Source: Fibrobacter sp. UWB11
GTDB taxonomy: Bacteria; Fibrobacterota; Fibrobacteria; Fibrobacterales; Fibrobacteraceae
Reading direction: 5' to 3'
Length of the DNA stretch: 64,000 nucleotides
NCBI RefSeq assembly: GCF_900143015.1
Contig: NZ_FSRT01000001.1
Span: 1,860,001-1,924,000 of the forward strand
Positions 16,087 to 23,802 of the stretch are shown here, piece by piece. The notes beneath the pieces are model-generated. The model made no database searches, was not told the DNA's origin, and saw nothing but the letters and a program-made list of their open reading frames with translations. How positions within the stretch are numbered: the first letter of the stretch is position 1; every line of letters begins with the position of its first letter. A program made the translations under genes and the position numbers.

Positions 16087-16824
16087 CTAAGCAGAAACCT
16101 TACGCCCCGCTTCGACAGCATCGGCAATGGCAAGCCCCGTAAATTCTTGAGCACTAAACCACCGACCACTCTTTTTGTCATCGAGAAGGACGCTCACAAG
16201 GGCTCCCGGGATAACTGTTTCCGGTGCATTCGGCGCATTCGGGCCACCGAGATCCGTACGGAGCCACCCCGGATCCATCACGTTCATCATCACGTCGGTT
16301 CCATTGAGTTTGCAGGCGAAATCCTTCACGAACTTGGTGAGGGCGGCCTTCGCGCAAGCATAACCGGCAAGTTCAGGCTCGTTGGCGATACCGCTCGTAG
16401 TGAGCTGCATGCGACCAAAGCCGCGCTTGATCATTCCCGGCAAAAAATGGTAGGCGATTTTAATCGGAGCAAAGAAATTTACCGCCATAGCCTGACGGAA
16501 GTCGTCCATCGTATTGGTCGTGTAGTCCGAAAAATAGTGGCTCATAAGGCCAGCATTGTTAAAAACAAAATCGATTTGCACGCCCAGGGCATCAATTTCT
16601 GCAAGAGCTGCATCAATTTCGGCTTCATTTTCGAGATTGCAACCCACAGCCTTCACCTGGACTCCATACGGAGCAAGTTCCGCAATTACCTTTTCGGCAT
16701 GGCTTTTATCGCGCCCCTGCAAAATGAGATTTGCACCGAGTTTTGCCATTTCTATGGCAATAAGGCGACCGACACCGCGGCAACCACCCGTAATAAGACA
16801 CCATTTCCCTTTCACGTCAATCAT
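16087..16824 (-). CDS. short-chain dehydrogenase/reductase
   Basis: A 245-residue SDR oxidoreductase. It shows the NAD(P)-binding T-G-G-C-R-G-V-G motif near residue 12, N-N-A-G near residue 88, a Ser (T-T-S-G) and the catalytic Y-A-C-A-K. An Arg after the glycine motif (G-R-D-K) points to NADPH preference. The ATG at 16824 is preceded by AAAGGAG five bases upstream; the frame is open for 27 more codons but without a ribosome site. The substrate is unknown. It is divergent from the XRE-type regulator at 17013, which may control it. Confidence 0.88.
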   Translation of the reverse strand: MIDVKGKWCLITGGCRGVGRLIAIEMAKLGANLILQGRDKSHAEKVIAELAPYGVQVKAVGCNLENEAEIDAALAEIDALGVQIDFVFNNAGLMSHYFSDYTTNTMDDFRQAMAVNFFAPIKIAYHFLPGMIKRGFGRMQLTTSGIANEPELAGYACAKAALTKFVKDFACKLNGTDVMMNVMDPGWLRTDLGGPNAPNAPETVIPGALVSVLLDDKKSGRWFSAQEFTGLAIADAVEAGRKVSA

Positions 16825-16931
16825 TCGTACTCCTTTGCGCCATGCGCAGAAAATTGGATATAATTCATTGCTTTTTCGAAAAATAAACAATAATCTCGAC
16901 ACCAAAACTCAAAAAAAGTCCATTCATGTAC

Positions 16932-16945
16932 ACATTTGTAAATGT
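16932..16945. promoter_or_regulatory. 14-bp palindrome in the SDR/regulator divergent spacer
   Basis: ACATTT-GT-AAATGT, a perfect inverted repeat lying between the divergent SDR and XRE genes, 14 bases before a TTGACA hexamer at 16959-16964. Its placement suits an operator for the XRE protein. This is inference from position and symmetry. Confidence 0.4.
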
Positions 16946-17012
16946 ATTTTTAGTCATTTTGACAACTATCGCATGCACTATTTTTTTTAAAGTTTTCATA
17001 AACTTGGTCTCG

Positions 17013-17378
17013 ATGTACTACGAGACACTCCTACTACATGAAGCAATAAGGCTCCTTCTAATTTCGATCAGGCAATCGCGGCAACATACACAGCAGTCGC
17101 TATCCATCGAATCCGGGATATCCAGACAATTCATATCCCAAATGGAATGCGGGAAACGAGTACCTTCTCTCGACACCCTATCCCAGCTATCCATAGCCCT
17201 GAAAACAAACATCAGTTCACTCATGGTGGAGCTAGACCGCATTTACCAGCACCTATTCCGGCAAAGACAGGCCAAACAAATCGAGAAAATTGAGGAATTT
17301 TCTGCACAGAGCGCCGCTGAGCCCCGCAACCTAGGCCTACAATACATTCGCAACGCCAAAGGATTCCATCAGCCCTAG
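17013..17378 (+). CDS. XRE-family transcriptional regulator
   Basis: A 121-residue protein with a Cro/C1-type helix-turn-helix at about residues 10-65 (IRLLLISIRQSRQHTQQSLS, then E-S-G-I-S-R-Q-F-I-S-Q-M-E-C-G-K-R-V-P-S-L-D-T-L). The C-terminal part is basic and probably helical (HLFRQRQAKQIEKIEEF). The ATG at 17013 puts the HTH at the usual distance from the N-terminus; the frame is open back to 16926 but would add an unlikely hydrophobic segment. It likely regulates itself and the divergent SDR gene. Confidence 0.8.
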   Translation: MYYETLLLHEAIRLLLISIRQSRQHTQQSLSIESGISRQFISQMECGKRVPSLDTLSQLSIALKTNISSLMVELDRIYQHLFRQRQAKQIEKIEEFSAQSAAEPRNLGLQYIRNAKGFHQP

Positions 17379-17418
17379 CCCTTAACAAAAAACTTAAAAT
17401 TTTCTATCTTTGCGTCTG

Positions 17419-18492
17419 ATGGAATGGCCGCGCAATATAAAAACTTTGACAACCGACGAGCTCAAAGCTTGGCTTCGGGATGTAGACGAAAAGCCCTATC
17501 GCGCTGATCAAATTCAAAAATGGCTATTCTGCCAGCAGGTGCGTTCTTACGACGACATGGGGAATATCTCCCCCACCCTCCGCGAAAAAATGGCAAAACA
17601 GTTCACGCTTTGCGGTCTCAAGGAAGACCAGCGTTCTGTTTCTGTCGATGGAACGGTAAAATGGCTGTTCCAGACCGAGGACGGTCACCACATCGAGACC
17701 GTGATGATTCCAGCAAATGGTCGCTATTCCGTTTGCGTATCGACTCAGGTTGGCTGCGCCATGAACTGCGCATTCTGCCGTACCGCCAAGATGGGATTCA
17801 CCCGTAACCTCGAAGCAGGCGAAATCCTCGAAGAAATCATCAATGTGAACTGGTACCTGAAGGACAACGGCTTCATGAACGAAGAAGGCGGAGTCGCACA
17901 GGTGACAAATATCATTTTCATGGGCATGGGCGAACCGCTCAACAACCTTGAAAACGTTCACCGCGTCTGCTGCACCCTGCACAATCAGAAACTTTTCAAC
18001 ATGGGCGCAAAGCGCATGACCGTGAGCACTTCGGGAGTTGTCCCGAAAATCAAGGAGCTCGTGGACCGCAATACGCCCTGCTGCCTCGCCGTAAGCCTCA
18101 ACAGCACGAACAACGAATACCGTTCGTCCGTGATGCCGGTGAACAAGACGTGGCCTATCGAAAAACTTTTGGAAGCGGTAGATGAATACATCCGCCGCAC
18201 CGATAACTACGTGACGTTCGAGTTCGTGCTCATCCAAAACATCACCTGCACTCCCAAGGCCGCCAAGGAACTCATCCGTATTTGCGCCCCTCGCCGAGTG
18301 AAAGTGAATGCAATCGTGCTGAACGATGGCGATGACCCGACACTCCACGCCCCCACCCCCGAAGAGGTGGAAGACTTTCTCGCCGCTGTGCGAGCTGCTG
18401 AAATTCAAATCACGATCCGCAATCCGCGCGGTAGGGATATCCTTGCCGCATGTGGACAATTAGCGTACAAAAAGGAAGGTAAAGAATGTTAA
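17419..18492 (+). CDS. rlmN: 23S rRNA (A2503-C2)/tRNA (A37-C2) methyltransferase RlmN
   Basis: A 357-residue radical SAM methylase that adds a methyl group at C2 of A2503 in 23S rRNA and A37 of some tRNAs. The [4Fe-4S] cluster motif C-x3-C-x2-C is at Cys113, Cys117 and Cys120 (CAMNCAFC). The methyl-carrying Cys pair is present: Cys120 +1 region and the C-terminal A-A-C-G-Q-L near residue 345. G-M-G-E-P-L-N-N is the SAM-binding region. The ATG at 17419 is chosen over an upstream TTG. Its end overlaps the next gene by 7 bp, so the pair is coupled. Confidence 0.95.
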   Translation: MEWPRNIKTLTTDELKAWLRDVDEKPYRADQIQKWLFCQQVRSYDDMGNISPTLREKMAKQFTLCGLKEDQRSVSVDGTVKWLFQTEDGHHIETVMIPANGRYSVCVSTQVGCAMNCAFCRTAKMGFTRNLEAGEILEEIINVNWYLKDNGFMNEEGGVAQVTNIIFMGMGEPLNNLENVHRVCCTLHNQKLFNMGAKRMTVSTSGVVPKIKELVDRNTPCCLAVSLNSTNNEYRSSVMPVNKTWPIEKLLEAVDEYIRRTDNYVTFEFVLIQNITCTPKAAKELIRICAPRRVKVNAIVLNDGDDPTLHAPTPEEVEDFLAAVRAAEIQITIRNPRGRDILAACGQLAYKKEGKEC

Positions 18493-19106
18493 CGCAAAAC
18501 CTCCCGGAATTCTGGGACAATCTTTATGCCGAAGGCAAGGACTACTGGAATTTCAAGAAGGCGACCCCGGCCCTGCTCGAATTTTTCAAGCACCCCTCCT
18601 GCCCTGCAGAGGGTTCCGTGCTGATTCCCGGTGCCGGATTCGGATACGATGCCGAGGCTTGGGCTTTGCGTGGACATGATGTTTTGGCTGTAGATTTTGC
18701 ACCGACCGCTGTCGATGAACTGGACCATCTGAGCCGCAAACACAAGAATCTGCGCTCGCTCGACCTTGACTTGTTCACGCTTTCACCGAAGGACGCCAAG
18801 CGTGGCGGCCAGCTGTTCGACATCATTTACGATTACGGCACATTCTCGGCAATCCATCCGGGCCGCCGCGATGAATTCTTCGAAGTCTGCTACAAGATGA
18901 TGAAGGATGACGGCATATTCATTTGCCTCATGTACCCGCTCATGAACGGCAAGACCATGCAGGGCCCTCCGCACTGCATGAGCGAAGGCGAACTCATGGC
19001 TCGTCTGGACGGCGTGTTCGACATTGTTGAACGCGTGAAGCCGACGAACAGCATTCCGGGCCGCGAAGGCAAGGAAGAATTCTGGCTCATGAAGAAGTGT
19101 CTGTAA
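18486..19106 (+). CDS. TPMT-like SAM-dependent methyltransferase
   Basis: A 206-residue class I methyltransferase. The N-terminal F-W-D-N-L-Y-A-E-G-K-D-Y-W-N-F pattern and the SAM motif I V-L-I-P-G-A-G-F-G-Y-D-A resemble the thiopurine methyltransferase group; V-D-F-A is motif II and D-Y-G-T-F the motif near the substrate. In bacteria such enzymes methylate small thiols, selenium or tellurium compounds. It overlaps rlmN by 7 bp (ATG in the rlmN stop region) and is followed by a terminator. The substrate is open. Confidence 0.85.
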   Translation: MLTQNLPEFWDNLYAEGKDYWNFKKATPALLEFFKHPSCPAEGSVLIPGAGFGYDAEAWALRGHDVLAVDFAPTAVDELDHLSRKHKNLRSLDLDLFTLSPKDAKRGGQLFDIIYDYGTFSAIHPGRRDEFFEVCYKMMKDDGIFICLMYPLMNGKTMQGPPHCMSEGELMARLDGVFDIVERVKPTNSIPGREGKEEFWLMKKCL

Positions 19107-19131
19107 TTATCACGCAGCTATTTTAGTTGTC

Positions 19132-19162
19132 ACCCCGGCCTCTGTGTCGGGGTTTTCTTTTT
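19132..19162 (+). terminator. Rho-independent terminator after rlmN operon
   Basis: Stem ACCCCG/CGGGGT with a 10-base loop, followed by TTTTCTTTTT. Confidence 0.75.
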
Positions 19163-19255
19163 ATAGACTTTGGGCTTGTAAAAAATGAACGGAGCACTCC
19201 ACACGCGCCCCAATTTTTTGTATTTTTGCACCAGTTTTAAACAAGGATTTTTACT

Positions 19256-19753
19256 ATGGCAAACGATTTATGTCCCTGCGGTTCTGGCAAAGCATACTGC
19301 GACTGCTGCGAACCAATCATTAAGAAGACAGCTCTCGCCCCGTCCCCCGAAGCATTGATGCGCTCTCGCTATACCGCTTACGCAAAGCACGAAATCGCAT
19401 GGCTCAAGGACTCCCTCGAAGCAACGCAGCGCGACGACTTTGACGAACCGAGCGTAGAAGCTTGGAGCCGTCAGTCCGAATGGCTCGGCATCGAAATCAA
19501 GCAGACCAAGACCGAAGAAGAAAAGAACATCGGCTGGGTCGAATTTGTCGCTCGCTTCAAGCAGGGCAACATCACCCGCAACCACCACGAACTTGGCGAA
19601 TTCCACAAGGTCGGCGGTGCATGGTTCTTCTATGACGGTCGTGCCGTGAAGCAGGAAACCATCCGTCACGAAGGTCCGGTTGTTGGCCGTAACGACCCGT
19701 GCCCGTGCGGTTCTGGCAAGAAATACAAGAAGTGCTGCGGCGCGGATAAGTAG
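19256..19753 (+). CDS. YchJ-family SEC-C motif protein
   Basis: A 165-residue protein with a SEC-C zinc motif at both ends: C-P-C-G-S-G-K-x8-C-C at residues 6-19 and [13 protein letters not shown] near residues 148-161. The middle is the YchJ/NTF2-like domain ([17 protein letters not shown]). The architecture matches YchJ. The role of the family is not settled; SEC-C motifs bind zinc and SecB or ribosomes in other proteins. AAGGA lies eight bases before the ATG. Its stop codon begins a repeat array. Confidence 0.88.
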   Translation: MANDLCPCGSGKAYCDCCEPIIKKTALAPSPEALMRSRYTAYAKHEIAWLKDSLEATQRDDFDEPSVEAWSRQSEWLGIEIKQTKTEEEKNIGWVEFVARFKQGNITRNHHELGEFHKVGGAWFFYDGRAVKQETIRHEGPVVGRNDPCPCGSGKKYKKCCGADK

Positions 19754-19865
19754 GAAGTTAAGAGTTCTGAGTTACTAGTTACTAGAATTTCTAGTAGCTG
19801 TAATCTATAAACTAATAACTTAATAATCCTAGTAACTATCAACTATTAACTAGTAACTAAATCAA
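19751..19865. repeat. TAG/ACTAGT-rich inverted repeat array
   Basis: Starts at the TAG stop of the YchJ-like gene (GTAGGAAGT). The left arm has GAGTTACTAGTTACTAG, the right arm AACTATTAACTAGTAACTAA, which pair as an imperfect inverted repeat. A similar array with the same AGTTACTAGTTACTAG unit lies at 62264-62397. No gene is seen in it. Confidence 0.75.
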
Positions 19866-20831
19866 ATGTTCAAGATATTTGTAGATGGCGAAGCAGGAAC
19901 AACCGGCCTGCAAATTTACGAACGCTTAGCCAAGCGTAACGATCTCGAAATTCTCAAGATCAATCCGGAACTCCGCAAGGACGTGAACGAACGCCAGAAG
20001 ATGATCAACGCTTCTGACGTGACCTTCCTCTGCCTCCCGGATGCCGCCTCCATGGAAAGCGCCGCCCTCTGCACGAATCCGGACACACGCATCATCGACG
20101 CCTCCACGGCTCACCGCGTGAACCCGGCTTGGACATACGGTATGCCGGAACTTTCGACCGCCCAGCGCGAAGCGATTTCCAAGAGCAAGCGCATTGCAAA
20201 CCCCGGTTGCCATGCCTCGGGCTTTATCCTCGGTGTGCACCCGCTCATTGCATCGGGAATCCTCCCGAAGAGCGCAAACCTCGCCGCTTACAGCATCACC
20301 GGTTACTCCGGTGGTGGCAAGAAGCTCATTGCCGAATACGAAGCCGAAGAAAACTTAAGCCACAAGGCCGGTGAATCCAAGGCAATCATGGCTCCCGCCC
20401 CGTACGCGCTTGCGCTCGCCCACAAGCACCTCCCTGAAATGAAGAAGTACTGCGAACTTGAAAATGTTCCGTTCTTCAACCCGGTGCTTGGCCCATACTA
20501 CAAGGGTATGGCCGTGACGGTCGCTATCTTCCCGAACATGCTCACGAAGAAGGTCGGTCCGCAGGACTTGACCGAAATCCTCGCCAAGCATTACGAAGGT
20601 TCGAAGTTCGTGAAGGTCTTGCCGTACGAAGCAGCTCCGGTGCTGTTCAACGGCCGCTTGGACCCGACTGTCTGTAACGATACGAACAACGCCCGCATCC
20701 AGGTATTCGGCAACGAGAACATGATGCAGGTGACAACGATTATCGACAACCTCGGCAAGGGTGCTAGCGGCGCTGCTATTCAAAACATGAATATCGCGCT
20801 CGGCCTCGATGAAACGATTGGTTTGGTCTAA
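19866..20831 (+). CDS. argC: N-acetyl-gamma-glutamyl-phosphate reductase
   Basis: A 321-residue NADPH-dependent reductase for the third step of arginine synthesis, making N-acetylglutamate semialdehyde. The nucleotide motif is the short D-G-E-A-G-T-T-G form, the catalytic Cys is Cys115 in N-P-G-C-H-A, and G-Y-S-G-G-G-K-K follows. These features and the length place it in the shorter ArgC class (type 2). The ATG at 19866 directly follows the repeat array. Other arg genes are not in the window. It has its own strong terminator. Confidence 0.93.
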   Translation: MFKIFVDGEAGTTGLQIYERLAKRNDLEILKINPELRKDVNERQKMINASDVTFLCLPDAASMESAALCTNPDTRIIDASTAHRVNPAWTYGMPELSTAQREAISKSKRIANPGCHASGFILGVHPLIASGILPKSANLAAYSITGYSGGGKKLIAEYEAEENLSHKAGESKAIMAPAPYALALAHKHLPEMKKYCELENVPFFNPVLGPYYKGMAVTVAIFPNMLTKKVGPQDLTEILAKHYEGSKFVKVLPYEAAPVLFNGRLDPTVCNDTNNARIQVFGNENMMQVTTIIDNLGKGASGAAIQNMNIALGLDETIGLV

Positions 20832-20864
20832 TCCGCAATCGTCATCAATCAAATTTCACAAAAG

Positions 20865-20895
20865 CGCCAAAACTCTATGAGTTTTGGCGTTTTTT
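20865..20895 (+). terminator. Rho-independent terminator of argC
   Basis: Perfect 11-bp stem CGCCAAAACTC/GAGTTTTGGCG with a TAT loop, then six T. It sits between the convergent argC and GNAT genes. Confidence 0.92.
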
Positions 20896-20912
20896 GTTTT
20901 TGGAGGTGAAAT

Positions 20913-21464
20913 TTATGCAACCAAATCCATAAGGTCAAAGTACATCAACCTTGTATGCGGATCGTCATCTTCAGAATTCATAAACCGAAAGCCATTCTTT
21001 TCATAAAAAGGAACAGCGTTCAAATACGCATCCACCGTCAAAAATCTACAACCAGTCTTGTTGTCAATAACAAACATAGACTTAATGTAATTGAGGATTG
21101 TTGTCCCAATTCGCTGTTTCTTAGCCGACACATCAACACCCAAACGGCATAACTTGACCGCAGGATAGCTTTTTAAACGTTTTTCATTTGGAAAACCGTT
21201 CTTTTTTCGGAATCGATTGAATTCTGTTTTATCCCTGAAATTATCCAACGCAACTCTGTCATTTGCAAGGCTGCAATAAGCCAGCATTTTACCAGTATCT
21301 GCATCGGCATAAGCATAACTCACAGAGAGTAAATGTTTTTGAAATGCAGACGCTCGATTCAGAATGAAATCATCCAAATCGTGATCGCCACAATTAAAGT
21401 TTCTGACAGAATCTGATTGATCTAAACGAATAAATCTGTATCTTTTTATACCTTCTTGAACCAC
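20913..21464 (-). CDS. GNAT-family acetyltransferase toxin (TacT/AtaT-like)
   Basis: A 183-residue GNAT acetyltransferase. The N-terminal F-N-C-G-D-H-D-L-D-D-F-I resembles the conserved start of GNAT toxins that acetylate charged tRNA. The acetyl-CoA region is C-R-L-G-V-D-V-S-A-K-K-Q-R-I-G-T, with a basic P-loop variant, and Y-E-K-N-G-F is near the C-terminus. The start is a GTG with GGAGG nine bases upstream, inside the preceding small gene, which overlaps it by 19 bp. The overlap and the small partner support a type II toxin-antitoxin pair. Toxicity is not shown by sequence; an ordinary acetyltransferase is possible. Confidence 0.8.
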   Translation of the reverse strand: MVQEGIKRYRFIRLDQSDSVRNFNCGDHDLDDFILNRASAFQKHLLSVSYAYADADTGKMLAYCSLANDRVALDNFRDKTEFNRFRKKNGFPNEKRLKSYPAVKLCRLGVDVSAKKQRIGTTILNYIKSMFVIDNKTGCRFLTVDAYLNAVPFYEKNGFRFMNSEDDDPHTRLMYFDLMDLVA

Positions 21465-21664
21465 GGATCAATACCTCCATTAGCTTCTTCTCGGGCACGC
21501 TTTTCAGCCATACCACGTTCGTAAGCCTTTTTCATAAACTCGTAATCGCGCAAACGCTGGGCACGAGCTTCTGGAGTTTCCGGTCGACGAATTTTCATGT
21601 TTTCAAGAAAACGACGAGCATCCTCGCCATAAAGAATCGGAGTTTCACGAATCGGTCTAGCCAT
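21446..21664 (-). CDS. putative antitoxin of the GNAT pair
   Basis: A 72-residue, very charged protein. It starts M-A-R-P-I-R-E-T-P-I-L-Y-G-E-D-A-R-R-F, a pattern I associate with small proteins encoded before GNAT toxins, and has a helical, Arg/Glu-rich middle. No DNA-binding domain of the ribbon-helix-helix type is obvious. AAGGA lies seven bases before the ATG. The gene ends inside the toxin gene, so the two are made from one mRNA with coupled translation. Confidence 0.75.
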   Translation of the reverse strand: MARPIRETPILYGEDARRFLENMKIRRPETPEARAQRLRDYEFMKKAYERGMAEKRAREEANGGIDPWFKKV

Positions 21665-21739
21665 AGCATTGTCCTTTATTTTTCATATAAGTAACGCATA
21701 TAATAACTATGGAGAATCACTAGACAGGTGAAACCCGGC

Positions 21740-21760
21740 AACACACTACTAAGGTGTGTT
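21740..21760. promoter_or_regulatory. inverted repeat upstream of the toxin-antitoxin pair
   Basis: AACACAC-(7)-GTGTGTT in the 300-bp spacer between the antitoxin gene and obgE. A TATAAT lies just to its right (21763). It could be an operator for the toxin-antitoxin promoter or a small hairpin. The rest of the spacer (21665-21963) shows no gene. Confidence 0.35.
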
Positions 21761-21963
21761 CCTATAATATAAAATGATGAAATTTCAAAAACAAGGGGTC
21801 GTTCGTCAAGCGATTTATTTTGTCAACAACCGTTTGCAAGAATCAAAAGATTTTACAAAAGATAAAGTGAGCCCGAGGCTCCACCAAAGGAGATTGCCCA
21901 TCAAGTAGGGAATGACAAGCCCTCCCCTCTTCCACAAATCGCAAAAATTTCTAAATTTGGGCT

Positions 21964-22965
21964 ATGTTCTTAGACGAAAAAAATATTGAAGTTCGCTCCG
22001 GCAGAGGCGGTGACGGCATCTGCAGTTTCCATCGTGAAAAGTTTGTACCCCTCGGCGGTCCCGATGGCGGTGATGGCGGTCGTGGCGGTCACGTGATTTT
22101 GCAGGTGAACGAGCAGTACACCACGCTTCTCGACATGGGCAACACGCACATTTACAAGGCAAAGAGCGGTCAGCCCGGTGGCGCAAAGCGCTGCTCCGGC
22201 GCATCTGCCGAAGATTTGATTATTAGCGTTCCGCGTGGCACAATCGTCAAGGACGAACAGGGCCACATCCTCACGGACTTGACCGAACCGGGCCAGAAGT
22301 GGATTGCGGCTCGCGGCGGCAAGGGCGGCATGGGCAACCAGCATTTCGCAACCCCGAAGGTGCAGGCTCCACGCAAGTGCACTCCGGGTGAAAAGGGCGA
22401 AGTCCGCCAACTGTTCCTCGAACTCAAGCTCATGGCAGACGTGGGTCTCGTGGGCTTCCCGAACGCAGGCAAGTCGAGCCTCGTGAACAAGATTTCTAGC
22501 GGTCGCCCCAAAGTTGGCGACTATCCGTTTACAACGCTTGAACCGGTGCTCGGTATCGTCCAGGTGAACGGCCACAGCTTTGTGGTTGCCGATATTCCGG
22601 GTCTCTTGGAAGGCGCAAGCGAAGGCAAGGGCCTTGGCCACCAGTTCCTCAAGCACATCGAACGTACGCACACGTTGCTCTTTGTGATTGACGGCTTTGC
22701 CGAAAACGCCTACGAACAGTTCAAGGTTCTCAAGGAAGAGCTCAAGGCATTCCACCCGAAGCTTGCCGAAAAGAACTTTGTCGTAGCGCTCAACAAGAGC
22801 GACCTCGGCATCGAAAACGCTATCAAGGAATTCAAGAAGCACCGCCAGAAAGTGGTCATCACATCGGCAGTGACAGGCGAAGGTTGCGCCGAATTGCAGC
22901 AAGCCTTGGATGCTGCAGTGCCCCATATGCACAAAAAAAGCATCGGTTGGAGCAAAAAAGCGTAA
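21964..22965 (+). CDS. obgE: Obg-family GTPase
   Basis: A 333-residue ribosome-associated GTPase involved in 50S maturation and stress control. The N-terminal glycine-rich Obg fold spans residues 1-158 (R-S-G-R-G-G-D-G, G-G-P-D-G-G-D-G-G-R-G-G). The GTPase domain follows with G1 G-F-P-N-A-G-K-S at 164-171, a switch-region T-T-L-E-P, G3 D-I-P-G-L, and G4 N-K-S-D. It has no long C-terminal OCT domain. In many bacteria rplU and rpmA precede obgE; here they do not. The gene is followed closely by HU and smpB on the same strand. Confidence 0.96.
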   Translation: MFLDEKNIEVRSGRGGDGICSFHREKFVPLGGPDGGDGGRGGHVILQVNEQYTTLLDMGNTHIYKAKSGQPGGAKRCSGASAEDLIISVPRGTIVKDEQGHILTDLTEPGQKWIAARGGKGGMGNQHFATPKVQAPRKCTPGEKGEVRQLFLELKLMADVGLVGFPNAGKSSLVNKISSGRPKVGDYPFTTLEPVLGIVQVNGHSFVVADIPGLLEGASEGKGLGHQFLKHIERTHTLLFVIDGFAENAYEQFKVLKEELKAFHPKLAEKNFVVALNKSDLGIENAIKEFKKHRQKVVITSAVTGEGCAELQQALDAAVPHMHKKSIGWSKKA

Positions 22966-22997
22966 CAGTTGCTTAAAATTATTGTAAATTCTTTAAT

Positions 22998-23351
22998 ATG
23001 AAGGCGACTCAGTCCAACATAACTAAGAAGGAACTCGTTGATGAAATCGCTTCCCAGACCGGTTTTACGCAAGTAAAAACCAAAGTCATCGTGGAAGAAC
23101 TCATCAACGCGATTTCTAATTCCGTTATCGAAGGAAGCAATATTGAATTGCGTGGATTCGGTCGCTTCAAAAATAAACAGCGCAAGGAACGCCGCACCCG
23201 GAACCCCAAGACTGGCGAGCTGGTCAATATCCCCGCCCAAACGCGTCCGGTTTTCGAACCTAGCAAGGATTTAATCGAAAAAATCAATAAGCTTCCTTTC
23301 GACTTAGAAGAAGAGGCTTTTGTTCCTAAAGATGGCAAAGAAAGAATCTAG
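22998..23351 (+). CDS. HU/IHF-family DNA-binding protein
   Basis: A 117-residue nucleoid protein. The HU fold spans about residues 8-97: helical N-terminus (KKELVDEIASQTGFTQVKTK), the G-F-G-R-F-K motif, the DNA-binding arm R-R-T-R-N-P-K-T-G-E, and F-E-P-S-K-D-L near the end. About 18 extra acidic residues follow (FDLEEEAFVPKDGKERI), longer than a standard HU of 90 residues. Its end overlaps smpB by 20 bp. Confidence 0.93.
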   Translation: MKATQSNITKKELVDEIASQTGFTQVKTKVIVEELINAISNSVIEGSNIELRGFGRFKNKQRKERRTRNPKTGELVNIPAQTRPVFEPSKDLIEKINKLPFDLEEEAFVPKDGKERI

Positions 23352-23802
23352 TACGCCCGTTATCCAGAACAGAAAGGCAAATCACCTTTACTTTGTGGAT
23401 GAAACTTTTGAAGTAGGAATCATGCTTATCGGGTCGGAAGTCAAATCTATCCGCGATGGCAAATGCACACTGGGCGAAGCATGGATCGATATCGACGAGA
23501 ACAAGGACGAACTTTGGCTTGTCGGTGCACACATTGACGAATACCTTTTCGCGAATCGTTTCAACCATTTCCCTGCACGCAGAAGAAAGCTCCTCGCCCA
23601 CACGCACGAAATCCAGAAGATGCGTAAGGCAAAGGAATTGAAAGGTTGTACCATCATTCCGCTGAAAATGTACTTTAAGAACCGTATTGCAAAACTCGAA
23701 GTAGGAATATGCCGAGGCAAGGATCAACACGACAAGCGACAGGACATTCTAGTCCGCGACGCCAAAATGGAAATGGCTCGCGCTGCAAAAGCCCATCGCT
23801 AA
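23332..23802 (+). CDS. smpB: SsrA-binding protein SmpB
   Basis: A 156-residue partner of tmRNA in trans-translation and ribosome rescue. Family features: N-R-K-A-N-H-L-Y-F near the start, G-S-E-V-K-S-I-R-D-G-K, F-N-H-F-P-A-R-R-R-K-L-L-x-H, and the basic tail G-K-D-Q-H-D-K-R-Q-D-I. The ATG at 23332 lies inside the HU gene and gives the usual start; upstream TTG is not needed. The tmRNA gene itself is not seen in the window. The next gene may begin inside smpB. Confidence 0.95.
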   Translation: MAKKESSTPVIQNRKANHLYFVDETFEVGIMLIGSEVKSIRDGKCTLGEAWIDIDENKDELWLVGAHIDEYLFANRFNHFPARRRKLLAHTHEIQKMRKAKELKGCTIIPLKMYFKNRIAKLEVGICRGKDQHDKRQDILVRDAKMEMARAAKAHR

